Assembly: GCA_937625935.1 (NCBI GenBank)
Contig: OW569354.1
Location: 124,001-188,000 of the forward strand
DNA length: 64,000 nt
Origin: Tetramitus jugosus
Taxonomy: Eukaryota > Heterolobosea > Eutetramitea > Acrasida > Vahlkampfiidae
Direction of reading: 5' to 3'
The notes beneath the pieces were generated by a model, which saw only the letters and a list, made by a program, of their open reading frames with translations, was not told where the DNA came from and did no database searches. How positions within the stretch are numbered: position 1 is the first letter of the stretch; the number at the start of each line of letters is the position of its first letter. Shown in pieces: positions 1 through 11,415 of this stretch. Both the position numbers and the translations under genes were made by a program.

Positions 1-29
1 TGTGAGTGTTGGACTTTATCGATTTTTTG

Positions 30-1824
30 TTACTTGGTTCCGGTGGAGGGTGCATTTCCTACTTTTGGTTGACTACTCAAAGTTGTGCCAAACTCTTCAT
101 TCCATGCAATCAACTCTTTGATATTCTTCTGTGACACTGTTGGTCTCACGCGACCGAGAGAGGCCTGGAAATCCTGGAGTGTGATTGCTCTCAATTGATC
201 CGGTTGTAAAGTCAATAGTTGTTGACTGTTAATCTCACGAATTCCTACCATGGCGGACTCCTGACATAACGCTTTCATATCACTACCACTGTAACCTTCA
301 GTCATGGACGCAATTTGATCGTAGTCTTGTGGACTCAAATTGACAACGTTGGATTTCAAGGCATTTTGAATGAGAGCTAGACGGGCTTCCTTATCGGGCA
401 AAGGAATATAAATTCTCTTGATAAATCTTCGAAGAATGGCATCATCCAAATCATTGGGTCTATTGGTAGCTCCCATCACCAAGACACGATTGTTGTTTGA
501 CGTGGAAGTCACTCCATCAATCTGCACCAAAAATTCAGTTTTCATTCTTCTGCTCGCTTCATTTTCGCCCGAGCTTCTACTGGTCAGGATAGAGTCGATC
601 TCATCAATGAAAATGACACTGGGAGCCAAGTAGTTTGCAGCAGAGAACAATGCCTTGACCAATCTCTCTCCTTCACCTTGCCACTTGCTGACAAGAGTGC
701 TGGAGCTAATGCTAAAGAATGTAGCTTGACATTGTGAGCTGACAGCCTTTGCTAAAAGAGTTTTACCTGTTTGTTCAAAGAAAAATTGCAAGTCAAAATC
801 AGTTAAAACTACAACTAAACTATAAGAACAAAATGAATGATAACTTACCTGTTCCGGGAGGTCCAAACAACAACACACCACGAGCAGGAGCTCTCAATCC
901 ATAGAAAATGTCAGGTCTCAGCGATGGTAAGACAATTGCTTCGTGTAGAACTTGCTTGGCATCTTTCAAACCAGCAATGTCCTCCCACTTGACAACAGTG
1001 CCCTCACTCTCCACAACTTGATACAAAATCTGTTGGAGAAGCTTTGGATCAACACCCTGTAGCTCTGGAATTTTTGACAAATCGTCAGAGATATCTCCTC
1101 CGGCTCCTGCGTTCTTTGTAACTTCTTTTGCTCTCTGTTGGGCTTGAGAGCTGGCGACAATGGAAGCTGGGATAGCACTGGCAGGATTACTGCCGCTTAA
1201 AGCTGTATTGGCTGAAGCAGATGATCTTTGTTGTTGCTGTTGTTGCTGCAACAATTGCTGCTGTGATGTGATAGTTCCTTGTTGCTGTTGAGAGGAGGGA
1301 GCGGTTGGAGCTCCAACGTTCGGATTGGTCATTGGAGATTTGGGTGCTACATTTTGATTGTAGGACATTCCTGGTGTAGTGGATTGTGCTTGTTGGTAAT
1401 AGGTCATGGGAGCAGATGGGTTCAAATTTGGATTCATTGGAGAACTAGAAAGTTGCGGTTGATTGTAGGGAGAGGGAGAAGTCATATGACTCGGAGAATA
1501 TGTATAGCTCTGTTGTGGTGGAGGTGGAAAGGAAGCTCGTCTTTGCTGCTGCTGCTGAGGTTGCTGTTGTGTCATTATACTATTGTACTCATAGCTTTGT
1601 GATTGTGAAGGGATTGACATTGAGATTTGATCAGTCTGATTCCAACTCTGTTGATTTCCGCCAATTGGTAGACCTGGCATATAGGATGGCATATGGGGAG
1701 GGTTGTTGGTTGGATAGGGGCACGAGGAAGAAGAAGCGGCTGAGCCCTGTTGGCCACCCAGTTGAAAATTATAGGGATTATTGGGGGAATTGAATTGATC
1801 GTACGGTACTCTTGTTGGATCCAT
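30..1824 (-). CDS. Spastin/fidgetin-like meiotic-clade AAA ATPase
   Basis: Two exons, 849..1824 and 30..766, joined by an 82-nt intron (767..848) give 570 aa. The intron falls inside the Walker A motif: exon 1 ends in GPPGT plus one base of the next Gly, and exon 2 supplies KTLLAKAV. The N-terminal half is low-complexity and Gln/Pro/Ser-rich. The AAA module follows from about residue 280, with Walker A near 321-328, Walker B VIFIDEID, sensor ATNRPNDLD and the second region of homology. The C-terminal helix resembles the WNEEFG end of spastin and fidgetin. Family knowledge: these hexamers sever or remodel microtubules or act on ESCRT-III. No MIT domain is evident, so assignment to spastin, fidgetin or a FIGNL1-like member is open. 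Confidence 0.88.
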
Positions 1825-2036
1825 TGTATCGGTTTTTCTGCTCTGTTGTAGTGGTTCGTTTTGTGGTTGACTAAAAATCCAATAAATTGTTCGTCGATGA
1901 TCTCATTGTTAATTTTAGGAAGGAGTCGCAGTAAAATTACAACCGAAACTCAAGGGAACAATGTTCAAACACAAGGGACATCATGATGATTGTTTTAGGA
2001 AATATTTATGTTGGCTGATGTACATTGATGATTCAC

Positions 2037-5000
2037 TTATTGGTATCCGACAATGGTGCCAAGATTTCTTTCAATCTGTTCAACGGACTTGTTTGTTCTT
2101 TGGGCATAGTCCTCAACTTGATCCTTTGCAATTTTACCTACAGCAAAGTACTGTGATTCCTCGTGTGCAAAGTACAAACCGGAAACAGCAGCAGCTGGAG
2201 TCATGGACAATGTCTCAGTCAAACCAATACCGGTTCTGCTCTCAATGTCTGCCAACTCCCACATAACCAACTTCTCATCGTGATCTGGTTGCGAAGGATA
2301 GCCGGGAGCAGGTCTAATACCTTGATACTTGATCTTGAGCAAGTCATCAGTGTCAAAATGCTCGCTAGAACTGTATCCCCAGTAGTCCTTTCTGACTTCC
2401 TCGTGAAGAACTTCAGCAAAGGCTTCAGCAAGACGATCGGCCAAAGCCTTGGTCATGATGGAGTTGTAGTCATCAAAAGTCTCTTCGTACTTCTTTACCA
2501 TAGCCTCAGCACCAAACACAGCAACAGCGAATTGACCAATGTAGTCCTTAATACCAGTTTGCTTTGGTGCAATAAAATCAGAGATACACATGTATGCTCC
2601 GTGCTTCTCCTTCTCGGCTTGTTGTCTCAAACCGTGGAAGACAGCCTTAACAGTTGTACGATCTTCATTCTCATACAATTCAATATCATCTCCAGAAGAG
2701 TTGGCTGGATAGAATCCAATAAGACCCTTGGCAACAAACAACTTCTCCTCAACAATTCTCTTCAATAAGTCTTGAGCAGCATCGAACAACTTCTTTGCTT
2801 CCTCACCTACAGTTTCATCATTGAAAATCTTTGGATAACCTCTGTTTGGATATTTGCCCTTCAATTGCCAAACAGCAAAGAATGGATTCCAATCAATTCT
2901 TGAAATCAACTTTGTTAGTGGGTAGTCCTCGAACACCTTTTCACCCATGAGGGTTGGTGCAGCAACTGGTGGTTGATTCACCCAATCTATCTGTAGCTTG
3001 TTCTTTCTGGCTTGTTCCAAAGTCAAGAATCTTCTCTCTTGCAATGATTCATAGTGCTCTTCTCTCAATTCATCATACAACTCCTTGATTTCGTCCATAT
3101 ATTCCGTTCTCTTGGCAGGGTCCAAGAGAGATGAGGCAACAACGACAGATCTCGATGCATCCAACACGTGAACAACAGGGGCATTATAGTATGGAGTAAT
3201 CTTGACAGCAGTGTGAGTTCTTGAAGTGGTAGCACCACCAATGAGGAGAGGAGCAACCAATCCTTGTCTTTGCATTTCCTTGGCAACGTGAACCATCTCA
3301 TCCAATGAAGGGGTAATCAATCCAGAAAGACCAATAATGTCTGCACCAATTCTCTTGGCCTCAGCAATGATCTTCTCACAAGGAACCATCACACCAATGT
3401 CAAACACCTCATAATTGTTACAACCTAACACAACACCAACAATATTCTTACCAATGTCGTGAACATCACCCTTCACAGTAGCCAAAAGAATTTTTCCAGC
3501 ATTGGATTGTTGAACAATACCTAGCTTTCTCTTTTCTTCCTTGATCTTCTCCATGTATGGAATCAAATAGTTGACTGCAGTTTTCATCACACGAGCACTC
3601 TTAATAACTTGAGGCAAAAACATTTTTCCAGCTCCAAACAAGTCACCAACAACATTCATACCATCCATCAATGGGCCTTCAATAACCCTCAATGGCTCAG
3701 GAAACTTTTGTCTGGCTTCTTCGGTATCCTCGATAATAAATTCAACGATACCCTTGATCAAAGAATACTTCAATCTTTCCTCGACAGAAGTATTTCTCCA
3801 TTCGAGGGCGCTAGCCTTCTTGACAGAACTCTCTCTAGAGTCCTTGTTTTCTCTCATTTCTTGAGCAAAGGCCAGCAATTGTTCAGTAGCTTCATTGTGA
3901 GTGTTCAAGATGGCAGCCTCACACAAATTCAAAATATCCTTTGGAATATCGTCATAAATTGGCAAAGCACCAGCGTTCACAATACCCATATCCATACCGA
4001 CCTTGATGGCGTGGTACAAGAAAGCACTGTGCATTGCTTCTCTGATCACTTCCAAACCACGGAAAGAGAAGGACAAGTTGGACACACCACCGCTAATCTT
4101 GGCATATGGCAAGTGCTTCTTGATAAGCTTGATCGATTCCAAGAATTCAACACCATAATTGTTGTGCTCATCAATACCAGTGGCAATGGTTAAAATATTT
4201 GGATCAAAGATGATATCTTCAGGTCTGAAGCCAACAATCTTGGTCAAAATGTTGTATGCTCTTTCACAAATGTCAAACTTGCGCTGAGCATCGGTTGCTT
4301 GTCCGACTTCATCAAAAGCCATAACAACGAGAGCAGCACCATACTTCAACACTTCCTTTGCATTCTTGATAAACTCAGCCTCACCTTCCTTCAAACTGAG
4401 AGAGTTGACAATACACTTGCCTTGGACACACTTCAATCCCTTCTCAATCACAGAGAACTTGGAAGAGTCAATCATGATTGGAATCTTGGAAATTTCTGGT
4501 TCGGACATGACCAAATTCAAGAATCTGTTCATGGCAAAGTGAGAGTCCAGCAAACCTTCATCGAAATTGACATCGAGAATCTGAGCACCTGCCTCGACTT
4601 GAGCTCTAGCAACAGCCAAAGCATCATCATACTTGTTGTTCATAACCATCTTCTTGAAACGAATAGAACCAGCAACGTTACATCTCTCACCAACGTTCAA
4701 AAAGTTGGATGAGCTAGTGTATCTCAATGGCTCCAAACCAGACAATCTCATGTCAGTAATCTTGGCAATTCTTTGTCTAGGTTTGTACTCTGCAGCCACT
4801 CTAGCAATAGCGGCAATGTGATCTGGAGTAGAACCACAACATCCACCAACAATATTGACAAAGCCAGATGCCAAAAAGTCGCGAACTTCTTCAGCCATCT
4901 CCTCTGGCTTTTGTCTGTAAGCACCCATCTCATCAGGCAAACCAGCATTTGGATAAGCAGAGACATAGCACTCTGCACACTCAGAGAGCGCTTGAACAAA

Positions 5001-5894
5001 CGGTCTCATTTGCTTTGTACCCAAAGCACAGTTCAAACCAACAGACATCATATCACTGTGCATGACAGAAATGTAAAAGGCCTCAGTAGTTTGACCAGAC
5101 AATGTTCTACCAGAAAGATCAGTAATGGTACCAGAAATGAACACTGGATATCTCATGTTCACTTGTTCAAAAAAGGTCAGACATGCGTAAATGGCAGCCT
5201 TTGCATTCAAAGTATCAAAAATGGTTTCAATCAACAAAATATCAGCTCCACCGTCAATCAAACCCCTGATTTGTTCCAAATAGGCAGTCACAAGTTCATC
5301 AAAAGCTATAGCAGGATTGAAATGTTCACCATGAAAATTGTTGTGTTAAATAAAAAAATTCATCACATGCCACAACAAAAAAAATACCAATAAGAAATAA
5401 AAAAAATACTTACAAACATTTCTGAATCCAGGATCTTCAACAGATGGTGAAATGGAAGCAGTTCTATTGGTTGGACCAAGAGCTCCAGCAACAAACCGAG
5501 GCTTGCTTGGATTCATTTGATTATACTTTTCACAAGCCTTCTTTGCCACTTCAGCAGAACACTTGTTTAGCTCATATGCCAAATGTTCACACTTGTAATC
5601 AGCTTGAGCAATCGTAGTACTAGAGAAGGTGTTTGTCTCAATCATATCAGCACCTGCTTCCAAATACTTTTCATGAATCTCTTGAATGATATCGGGTCGT
5701 GTAATACTCAACAAGTCATTGTTACCCTTGAGATCGTGAGAGTGATCCTTGAATCTCTCTCCTCTGAAATCTTCTTCTTCCAACCGATATCTCTGAATCA
5801 TGGTACCCATCGCACCATCGATAATCATGATACGTTGCGACAAAATGTCGGCCAGTTGTTGCTTCACTGGTGATGGTGGAATAAGAGAAGTCAT
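2037..5894 (-). CDS. MTR/metH: Cobalamin-dependent methionine synthase
   Basis: Exons 5414..5894 and 2037..5305 with a 108-nt intron (5306..5413) give 1249 aa, the usual length for MetH. The splice restores the conserved [12 protein letters not shown] segment. Domains in order: homocysteine-binding barrel with zinc ligands (GLNCALG near 252, GGCCGS near 315), pterin-binding domain ([11 protein letters not shown]), Cap domain, B12-binding Rossmann domain with the DVHDIGKN motif (cobalt-ligating His near 775), and the AdoMet reactivation domain ([12 protein letters not shown]). It transfers methyl from methyl-tetrahydrofolate to homocysteine through methylcobalamin. All five modules are complete, which implies that the organism uses vitamin B12. 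Nothing is broken. Confidence 0.98.
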
Positions 5895-6213
5895 GTTGTC
5901 GTTTGTTTGGTTTTTTCAACAGGAAATATCAAGAGTAAAGAGAGGAGTTTGCTTTTGTTGTTTGCTTTATTGGAGCGAGTGCGTGTGGCGAACGGAAATT
6001 TTTTTTCACTCTGTGAGTGTGAGGGGTGTGTGAGCGGTAGAGAACACCAAATTGAGATCAGACGACATATTTCCCGATTGAATTTGCAGGTGAAATTTCG
6101 ACAACGTGTCCATCCATTCCAAAGCAATAAAGATCCATGCGTCGAAGAAATGCAGGCGAGGTTGGAGTGTCGCGAAGATACTTTCAGATAAAGTGAACAC
6201 GCAATGAATAGTT

Positions 6214-7012
6214 TCAGATTTGGTTGAGGTGGAATCGACTCAGACACTGAGGAATGCTACTAATGATTGTTCCAAACTTTGACTTTTCATAAAAGTCACA
6301 TAGAGGTACAGCTTGAAACCTGAGATTCACAGGAACTTGAAACTTGCACCGCTCAGGCAACATGACTACAAAAATCTTTTTGCATTCCTTGGGCTTTGTT
6401 ATATGAGCTGGAGTATATGGATAGAACAACGTTTCAAAATTTGGTCTATACCACACTGAGATACACTCTCCAATCTGCCAATCTGGCTGAGCTTCCTTGC
6501 TTGTTGGTGCCAATCTCTTTGTAAGCTTACGCTTCAAGCAATCTACATCATCTTCACCTGCTCTACATCTGCCGCCAGGTCTATCAATTTGATACATGAA
6601 AAAAAATTGGCGCCAAATTCATGAGTGGTAAGCTTTTAACGAGCTCACAACAAGAACACACGATATAAACACTACAAGAAAGTGAAACTTACAACTTGAA
6701 AAAACCCTTGACATTGTTGCCAATGCACAACAGCAGCACATGTGGATGACCATGCTTGTGAACCAATAGGACAGCTTCCACAGATCTTCTCATTCCATCT
6801 TTCTCATACTTTTCTTTCATTCTTGTCAACCTCATTGCTACGCTTTTGTCCTTCTCATGTTGAGCCTCCTTTGTGTCAAAAGTGTAGTTCTCAATGCGGT
6901 AAATGTCGAGAGTGGGATGACGAACTGGTGTTGACAAGGGTCTGGGTATTGATTGCTGGAGCTGGGCTTGCTGTTGCTGTTGCTGTGGTTGTTGTGATTG
7001 CTGGGCTTGCAT
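6214..7012 (-). CDS. NUDT21: Pre-mRNA cleavage factor Im 25 kDa subunit
   Basis: Exons 6693..7012 and 6214..6580, intron 6581..6692 (112 nt), give 228 aa against 227 in human CFIm25. The join rebuilds [11 protein letters not shown]. The start is a Met followed by a Gln-rich leader. The core matches the CFIm25 Nudix fold: [18 protein letters not shown], a non-canonical Nudix box ([13 protein letters not shown]) that lacks the catalytic REXXEE residues, [20 protein letters not shown], and a C-terminal [10 protein letters not shown]. Family knowledge: the catalytically dead Nudix fold binds UGUA in pre-mRNA 3' ends and helps choose poly(A) sites. The stretch 5895..6213 between this stop and the methionine synthase start shows no further gene. 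Confidence 0.96.
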
Positions 7013-7140
7013 TGTTGTTGCTTTGTTTTTTGATCAAGTTCTGGGATGTTGTGATTTCCCGACTCGGCCAATTTCCGGAAGAGGAGAAATGATGAAAACA
7101 AAAAGCAACCTTGGATACAATTGATGTAGCAAGTAATTAC

Positions 7141-9393
7141 TTATTTACTCTTTTTCTTTTTCTTCATGATCACAATACCGTTAATCGTAGGAGGGATGAC
7201 CTTGCTTGGCTCTTCTCTCACGACTTCGTGCTCTTTGCCTTTTGACTGGAACCAGATGGATGGACCATCCTTGGAAGAGCCAACCTTGGCATTTGGTGCG
7301 CCACTTAATGTTGGGAATTCTTCTTCCTTGTTCTTCTTCTTCAATGGCTTCTGTGCTGTTTGAGGAGTGACAGGACCCCAATTTGCTGGTGGTTGAAATT
7401 CAACTGCTGCAGGCTTCTTACTCTTCTTCTTTTCCTTTGCGGCAGCCGAAGAAGACTTGGTGGCAGTAGATCGTGAATCCTTTTGTGGTTCATCTGCCTT
7501 ACCCAACTCCTTGCTGTGATAAGAAGCACGTGCTAGATTCAAAGCATCAATCTTTTGTGTGTCACGTTCAGGCATAGTTTCAATCAACAGTGGATACAGT
7601 TCATTGGCCATGTTCTCGCCAAATGTTCTGACAAACTTGGCATAGTATTCAGTGGCAAACATGTTTCCCTTCTGGAAGTCTGTTGACACTGTTCTAAAGT
7701 CGTTAAACTTGTCAAGTGAAACAGACTCCTTCATTCTCTTGATTAAGAGTGCTGTTCTATCCTTAAGAGAGTCATTCGAAGCTGCTGACAAAGGTCTTGA
7801 TGGAGTAAAAGCACTCCGAGAACTCTCTGCAGGTGCGACATATCGAATCTTGTTCTCTTCTTCGGCACTACCGGACGGCACTTGTGATGATCCATCCTTC
7901 CTCTTTAGTGTTTTGCTAGCCTTCTTTGGCGTTGGATAGTCCTTACTCGATGCCGAAACACCACCAGAATTGATTCCATCATTGGCATAACCATTGTTCT
8001 CTGCGATACCAATGAATCGAATCACTGAGGCATCAACCATACCTGTACGCAAATCTCTTCTCGTACGTTCTTGCATTTGATTTTCTATAACTTGTCCACT
8101 GCTTGATCCACTGGCAAACAAATCCAAATTGAGTTTTGTTCCCTTCTTTCCAGTGCCCTTCATAAACTTTGCCGTGTGTTCCTTGAGTGTATGCGTTTGC
8201 AATTCAATCTCAGTCGCAAACGCAACAAAGTGCTTCTCCTGACACAATGATTCCTTGCACACAAAATGACACTTTTCAAAATGCTTTTCCAACAGTGGAT
8301 AATCCTTGTAAAACTCGAATTGAACACCGCTTCTCTCACACAGGAAGCATGTTTCATGCGCAGAGTACATGTGCTTGAACAAGTCTCCATCTTCATAGAA
8401 TCGTCTGTTACAGAATCGACACATTGGATGACCATTGATCTTTCCGAATTGACCATCAGTCTCACCAAATTTCTGATGGTGTTGCAACTGTGCAAACGTG
8501 TACAATTTTTGTTCCTTGACGAACACTTTTCTGTTCTCTAGACACAATTGACTATATGAGTGAAAAAAATTGTGAATAAAAAAGTTCTTTTCTCACACAT
8601 AAAGACAACAACAACAATAAAAAAAAAAGGAAACATACCAATAGAGCAAATTGTGCTTGGTGGAGACGTGATTCTTGAGTTGATGAATCGAAGGAAACAC
8701 TGCATCATAGTCAGTTTCTTCCTTTTCCTCCTTTTCCGTACCTGTTGTTGTTGTTTTCGACTTCGATAAGGATGATTTTTCAACACAAACACGACACTTG
8801 AGTGCCACCAAATCTTCCAAGTGATCTCTAATGGCTTCATTCGCACAATACGTGCCCTTGAAACTCTTTTCATTCATTGGAATCAACTGATTGAGTTGAT
8901 AATCTTGAAAGGAGAGTGATGATGATGAAGAAGATGATGTAGTGGCAGCAGCAGCAGCAGGTATGATAATGACACGATTCGATAACACTTTGCATATACA
9001 ACAATGATCATCATGCATCAATTTTCGCAATGATAGAGTGCACTTGTAGCACACGTCATTGTGTTGACAGTGTTCGTACAGTGTGCGATAAGGTTGATCC
9101 TGTGCACAAATTAAACAAGAAAATGTGGTGGTAGAATTGTTATTGTTACTACTGCTACTTGATGATGTTGTGAACGTTTTTATAATTTCATGTTTTTGTT
9201 GTTGTTGTTGAGGTTGCTGTTGTGATGATGGAGGTGGTTGTTTGTTGTGTTGTTGTTGTTGTGATGATTTCTTTTTTTGACCATTTTTTTTGGATGTGTT
9301 GTTGTTGCTATTGGTGTTGTTGTTCATGTGTTGGACCTTTGATAATTTATTGGTGGTGGTCTTTGTAGAAGTGTTGTTGTTGCTGCTGCTCAT
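7141..9393 (-). CDS. ZNF598: RING E3 ubiquitin ligase of the ZNF598/Hel2 family
   Basis: Exons 8639..9393 (or 9504 if the first in-frame Met is used) and 7141..8551, intron 8552..8638 (87 nt). The splice restores HNLLYCQLCLENRKVF, a hallmark of the family. I prefer the start at 9393 (MSSSNNN), because the region before it reads like an A/C-rich leader; this gives 721 aa. After an Asn/Thr/Gln-rich N-terminus come the C3HC4 RING (CLICAQDQPYRTLYEHC to CCICK), several C2H2-like fingers (CRFCNRRFYEDGDLFKHM and following) and a lysine-rich C-terminus. Family knowledge: it senses collided ribosomes and ubiquitinates small-subunit proteins to start ribosome-associated quality control. The 350 bases upstream hold no other gene that I can see. 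Confidence 0.93.
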
Positions 9394-9749
9394 GATTGTT
9401 GTTGTGTGTAAAAATTGTGTGTTGTTGTTGTGTGTTTGTTTCGTTTTTTTTGTTGTTGCTTGTGTGCGATAATGTTGTTGGTCTTTCGATTGATTGATGA
9501 TCAAACAGTGTGTCCGTGTCTCCGTTGTGCGTCGTGTAGCTAAATAGTGCTTATTTTATGGTGCTATGTATGATTTTATGTGAGAATATTCTCTCTTTGC
9601 TCTTTTGAGTTGGCCGACGAATAAATTTCGCCTTGCGCGTAAATTTGGGGCTTGAGTTCTGCGCTTTCGAAGTCCTCTCCCAAAGGACAAAAAAATGAGA
9701 GTCTTTCTTCAGCGCTTCCCTTCCGTCAGAAGTCAAGCTCAGCAACGCA

Positions 9750-10052
9750 TTAATTGTATGTGCCAGGTGAAAAAGTTTGGGGAGTATTTTCCAGATTCTG
9801 AGCTCCATAGCCATTCATCTGCTGTGGTTGTGGTACCACATGGAATACTTGTTGCATCTGCGATGGATCGAAATAAGGGAATTCTTCCATTGTTATCCCA
9901 TCTGCATGTACCACCACAATGACGTATTGGTTGTTCCTCGAAATGGCAAATGCAGTTGGATAAGTACAGACATCCATGAATGGTTGCATCTGAGTTGCAG
10001 GACCGTAGAATCCGTTGTCATTGGCTTGAGATACGTGGGTGTGATAGTTCAT
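9750..10052 (-). CDS. Small orphan protein, 100 aa
   Basis: Single-exon ORF of 100 aa. The Met at 10052 is preceded by an A/C-rich tract like the leaders of neighbouring genes. It is rich in Gln, Asn, Pro and Tyr, with a central hydrophobic strand-like part (YVIVVVHADGI) and an MQQVF..VPQPQQM tail. I do not recognise a family. It has no signal peptide, membrane segment or cysteine cluster. It could be a true lineage-specific protein or a chance ORF; the even amino-acid composition and the leader favour a gene. Confidence 0.5.
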   Translation of the reverse strand: MNYHTHVSQANDNGFYGPATQMQPFMDVCTYPTAFAISRNNQYVIVVVHADGITMEEFPYFDPSQMQQVFHVVPQPQQMNGYGAQNLENTPQTFSPGTYN

Positions 10053-10543
10053 TTGTTAGGTTGATGGTGTTATTGGTTTTGTTTGTTGTGCTTTTTTGTT
10101 GTAAAGATAAGAGCTATTGTCATTCGTGGTACCAGATCAGTACCGGTACTGCCTGAAACGATACCATTACTTTGACAAGTACTGACCGGTTTTTGTGCTT
10201 TGGGTGCTACTTTTTGCTTACTCATTGATGGGTGACGTTCATTAGCCCGCCCTTTCGTATTGTAACAAATTCCCATTTCTCCTCCCAATGATTTCGCCTT
10301 TCCCTTTTTTTTCAACCATTTCAGCTGCTCCGATTTCATAGTTGAGCGTCATTGTTATGTGTCTTCCTTGTGGGAGATGAATAGGGGATGAAGGGTGTCG
10401 ACGCACCTCCTCTTCACCCTGTTCACGAATGATTTTGCTTTCTTTTCCGCCATAACCTTCGTTTCGCCTCTTTCCCCACCAGCATGAGGAATGTCCCTAT
10501 GCGGCCCAAAAACGTGGAAATAGCTCATTTTCGCCTATAGAGT
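10053..10543. other. Intergenic stretch before the 5S gene
   Basis: About 490 bases between the small orphan gene and the 5S rRNA gene. It contains a basic 89-codon minus-strand ORF (10070..10339) that has no recognisable domain and no good splice link to the orphan downstream. I see no RNA gene or repeat here. Confidence 0.5.
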
Positions 10544-10663
10544 GTCTACGTTCATACAATGGTGGAACCACCTCTTCCCATTTCGAATAGAGAAGTTAAG
10601 CACCATCTGGCTGAGTTAGTATTGAGATAGGAGACTACTCGAGAACCCTCAGTAATGTAGGCT
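10544..10663 (+). rRNA. 5S ribosomal RNA
   Basis: About 120 nt. The 5' end GUCUAC pairs with GUAGGC at 10657..10662 to close helix I. Conserved 5S blocks are readable in order: CAUAC after helix I, CCCAUUUCGAAUAGAG (the loop B/helix III region), the box A core AAGUUAAGCACC, GUUAGUAUUGAGAUAGGAG (compare GUUAGUACUUGGAUGGGAG) and GAGAACCCUCAGUAAUGUAGGC. A TTTT run follows directly. It is transcribed by Pol III from internal promoter elements. It stands alone among protein genes, as expected where the other rRNAs are on a separate molecule, such as the Naegleria rDNA circle. Confidence 0.93.
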
Positions 10664-10666
10664 TTT
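10663..10666 (+). terminator. Pol III terminator of the 5S gene
   Basis: Run of four T residues on the sense strand immediately after the helix I 3' strand, the usual Pol III stop. Confidence 0.75.
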
Positions 10667-10779
10667 ACCTTGGATTTTTCACACTGAACCTTCAATCAAT
10701 TTTTGCACAAAAATCAATTTCGCGCAAAAAACAAAAACAACGACCGACACACCACTCCATTGCATCGTCATTAATAATA

Positions 10780-11325
10780 ATGAGCGCCACCATATCATCT
10801 ACATCATTCATCCAAGCGCCCATCACCATTAGTCTCAGAGTGAGACCAGATGCCGAACTCAGTCTCAAAACAGTCGAACGGACATTGCAACACATGTTGT
10901 TCACACCATTGTTTGAACCAAACAGAAATCAGAAACGATCGTATCGGATATTGATGGCATACAGCAATCCACAGATTGTAAGCGAGGCAGGCATATGGAA
11001 GAATATTGTGAAACCGTTTGTCAGCACTCAAGTTCACATGGATGCCCTATTGTGGCAAGTCAAAGCAGGTGATATTTGCTATGGACAGATTACAGACATT
11101 ATGACGACAGTGGGAGATTACAGTAAGGCCAGTGTGTCCGTGTTTGATCATTTCTCTGCTCAGGTACTCATTCCAAACAACGCATCTGACTTTTCCCAGT
11201 ACGAAACTCAGTCATGGATACAATTTACACTCTCTTCTGTTCGATTGCAATTCAATACGGATAGTGTCTTTTTGGAGGGTAATATTAAGGCTCAGAACGG
11301 AGATGGAATCGTAAAGATGGAATAA
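10780..11325 (+). CDS. RPA43-like RNA polymerase I subunit
   Basis: Single exon, 181 aa. The pattern follows the Rpb7/A43 two-domain fold. An N-terminal SHS2-like part (ITISLRVRPDAELSLKTV) is followed by a segment resembling A43 (RILMAYSNPQIVSEAG, then VHMDALLWQVKAGDICYGQI). An OB-fold-like half contains SVSVFDHFSAQVLIP, comparable to the VHGCFNASIP motif of A43. Family knowledge: A43 forms the Pol I stalk with A14 and contacts Rrn3. The similarity is visible but short, so another Rpb7-family stalk subunit is possible. The gene lies just downstream of the 5S rRNA gene; I attach no functional meaning to that. Confidence 0.6.
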   Translation: MSATISSTSFIQAPITISLRVRPDAELSLKTVERTLQHMLFTPLFEPNRNQKRSYRILMAYSNPQIVSEAGIWKNIVKPFVSTQVHMDALLWQVKAGDICYGQITDIMTTVGDYSKASVSVFDHFSAQVLIPNNASDFSQYETQSWIQFTLSSVRLQFNTDSVFLEGNIKAQNGDGIVKME

Positions 11326-11390
11326 ACAAAACATTAAGAAATAGGAAAAAAAACACGATGAATGTGAAGTGTTTTATATCAATTGATATG

Positions 11391-11404
11391 TGTGTGTGTG
11401 TGTG
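11391..11404. repeat. (TG)n microsatellite
   Basis: Short run of TG dinucleotides in the convergent intergenic gap between the RPA43-like gene and the LRR gene. Confidence 0.85.
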
Positions 11405-11415
11405 AATAGAAAGGA

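Noticed and set aside
3609-4193. 194-codon plus-strand ORF opposite methionine synthase
   Set aside because: Antisense shadow of a strongly conserved coding region, with no domain of its own.
10070-10339. 89-codon minus-strand ORF between the small orphan and the 5S gene
   Set aside because: Lys-rich with no domain, and no plausible splice to the orphan downstream. Kept only as a note on the intergenic stretch.
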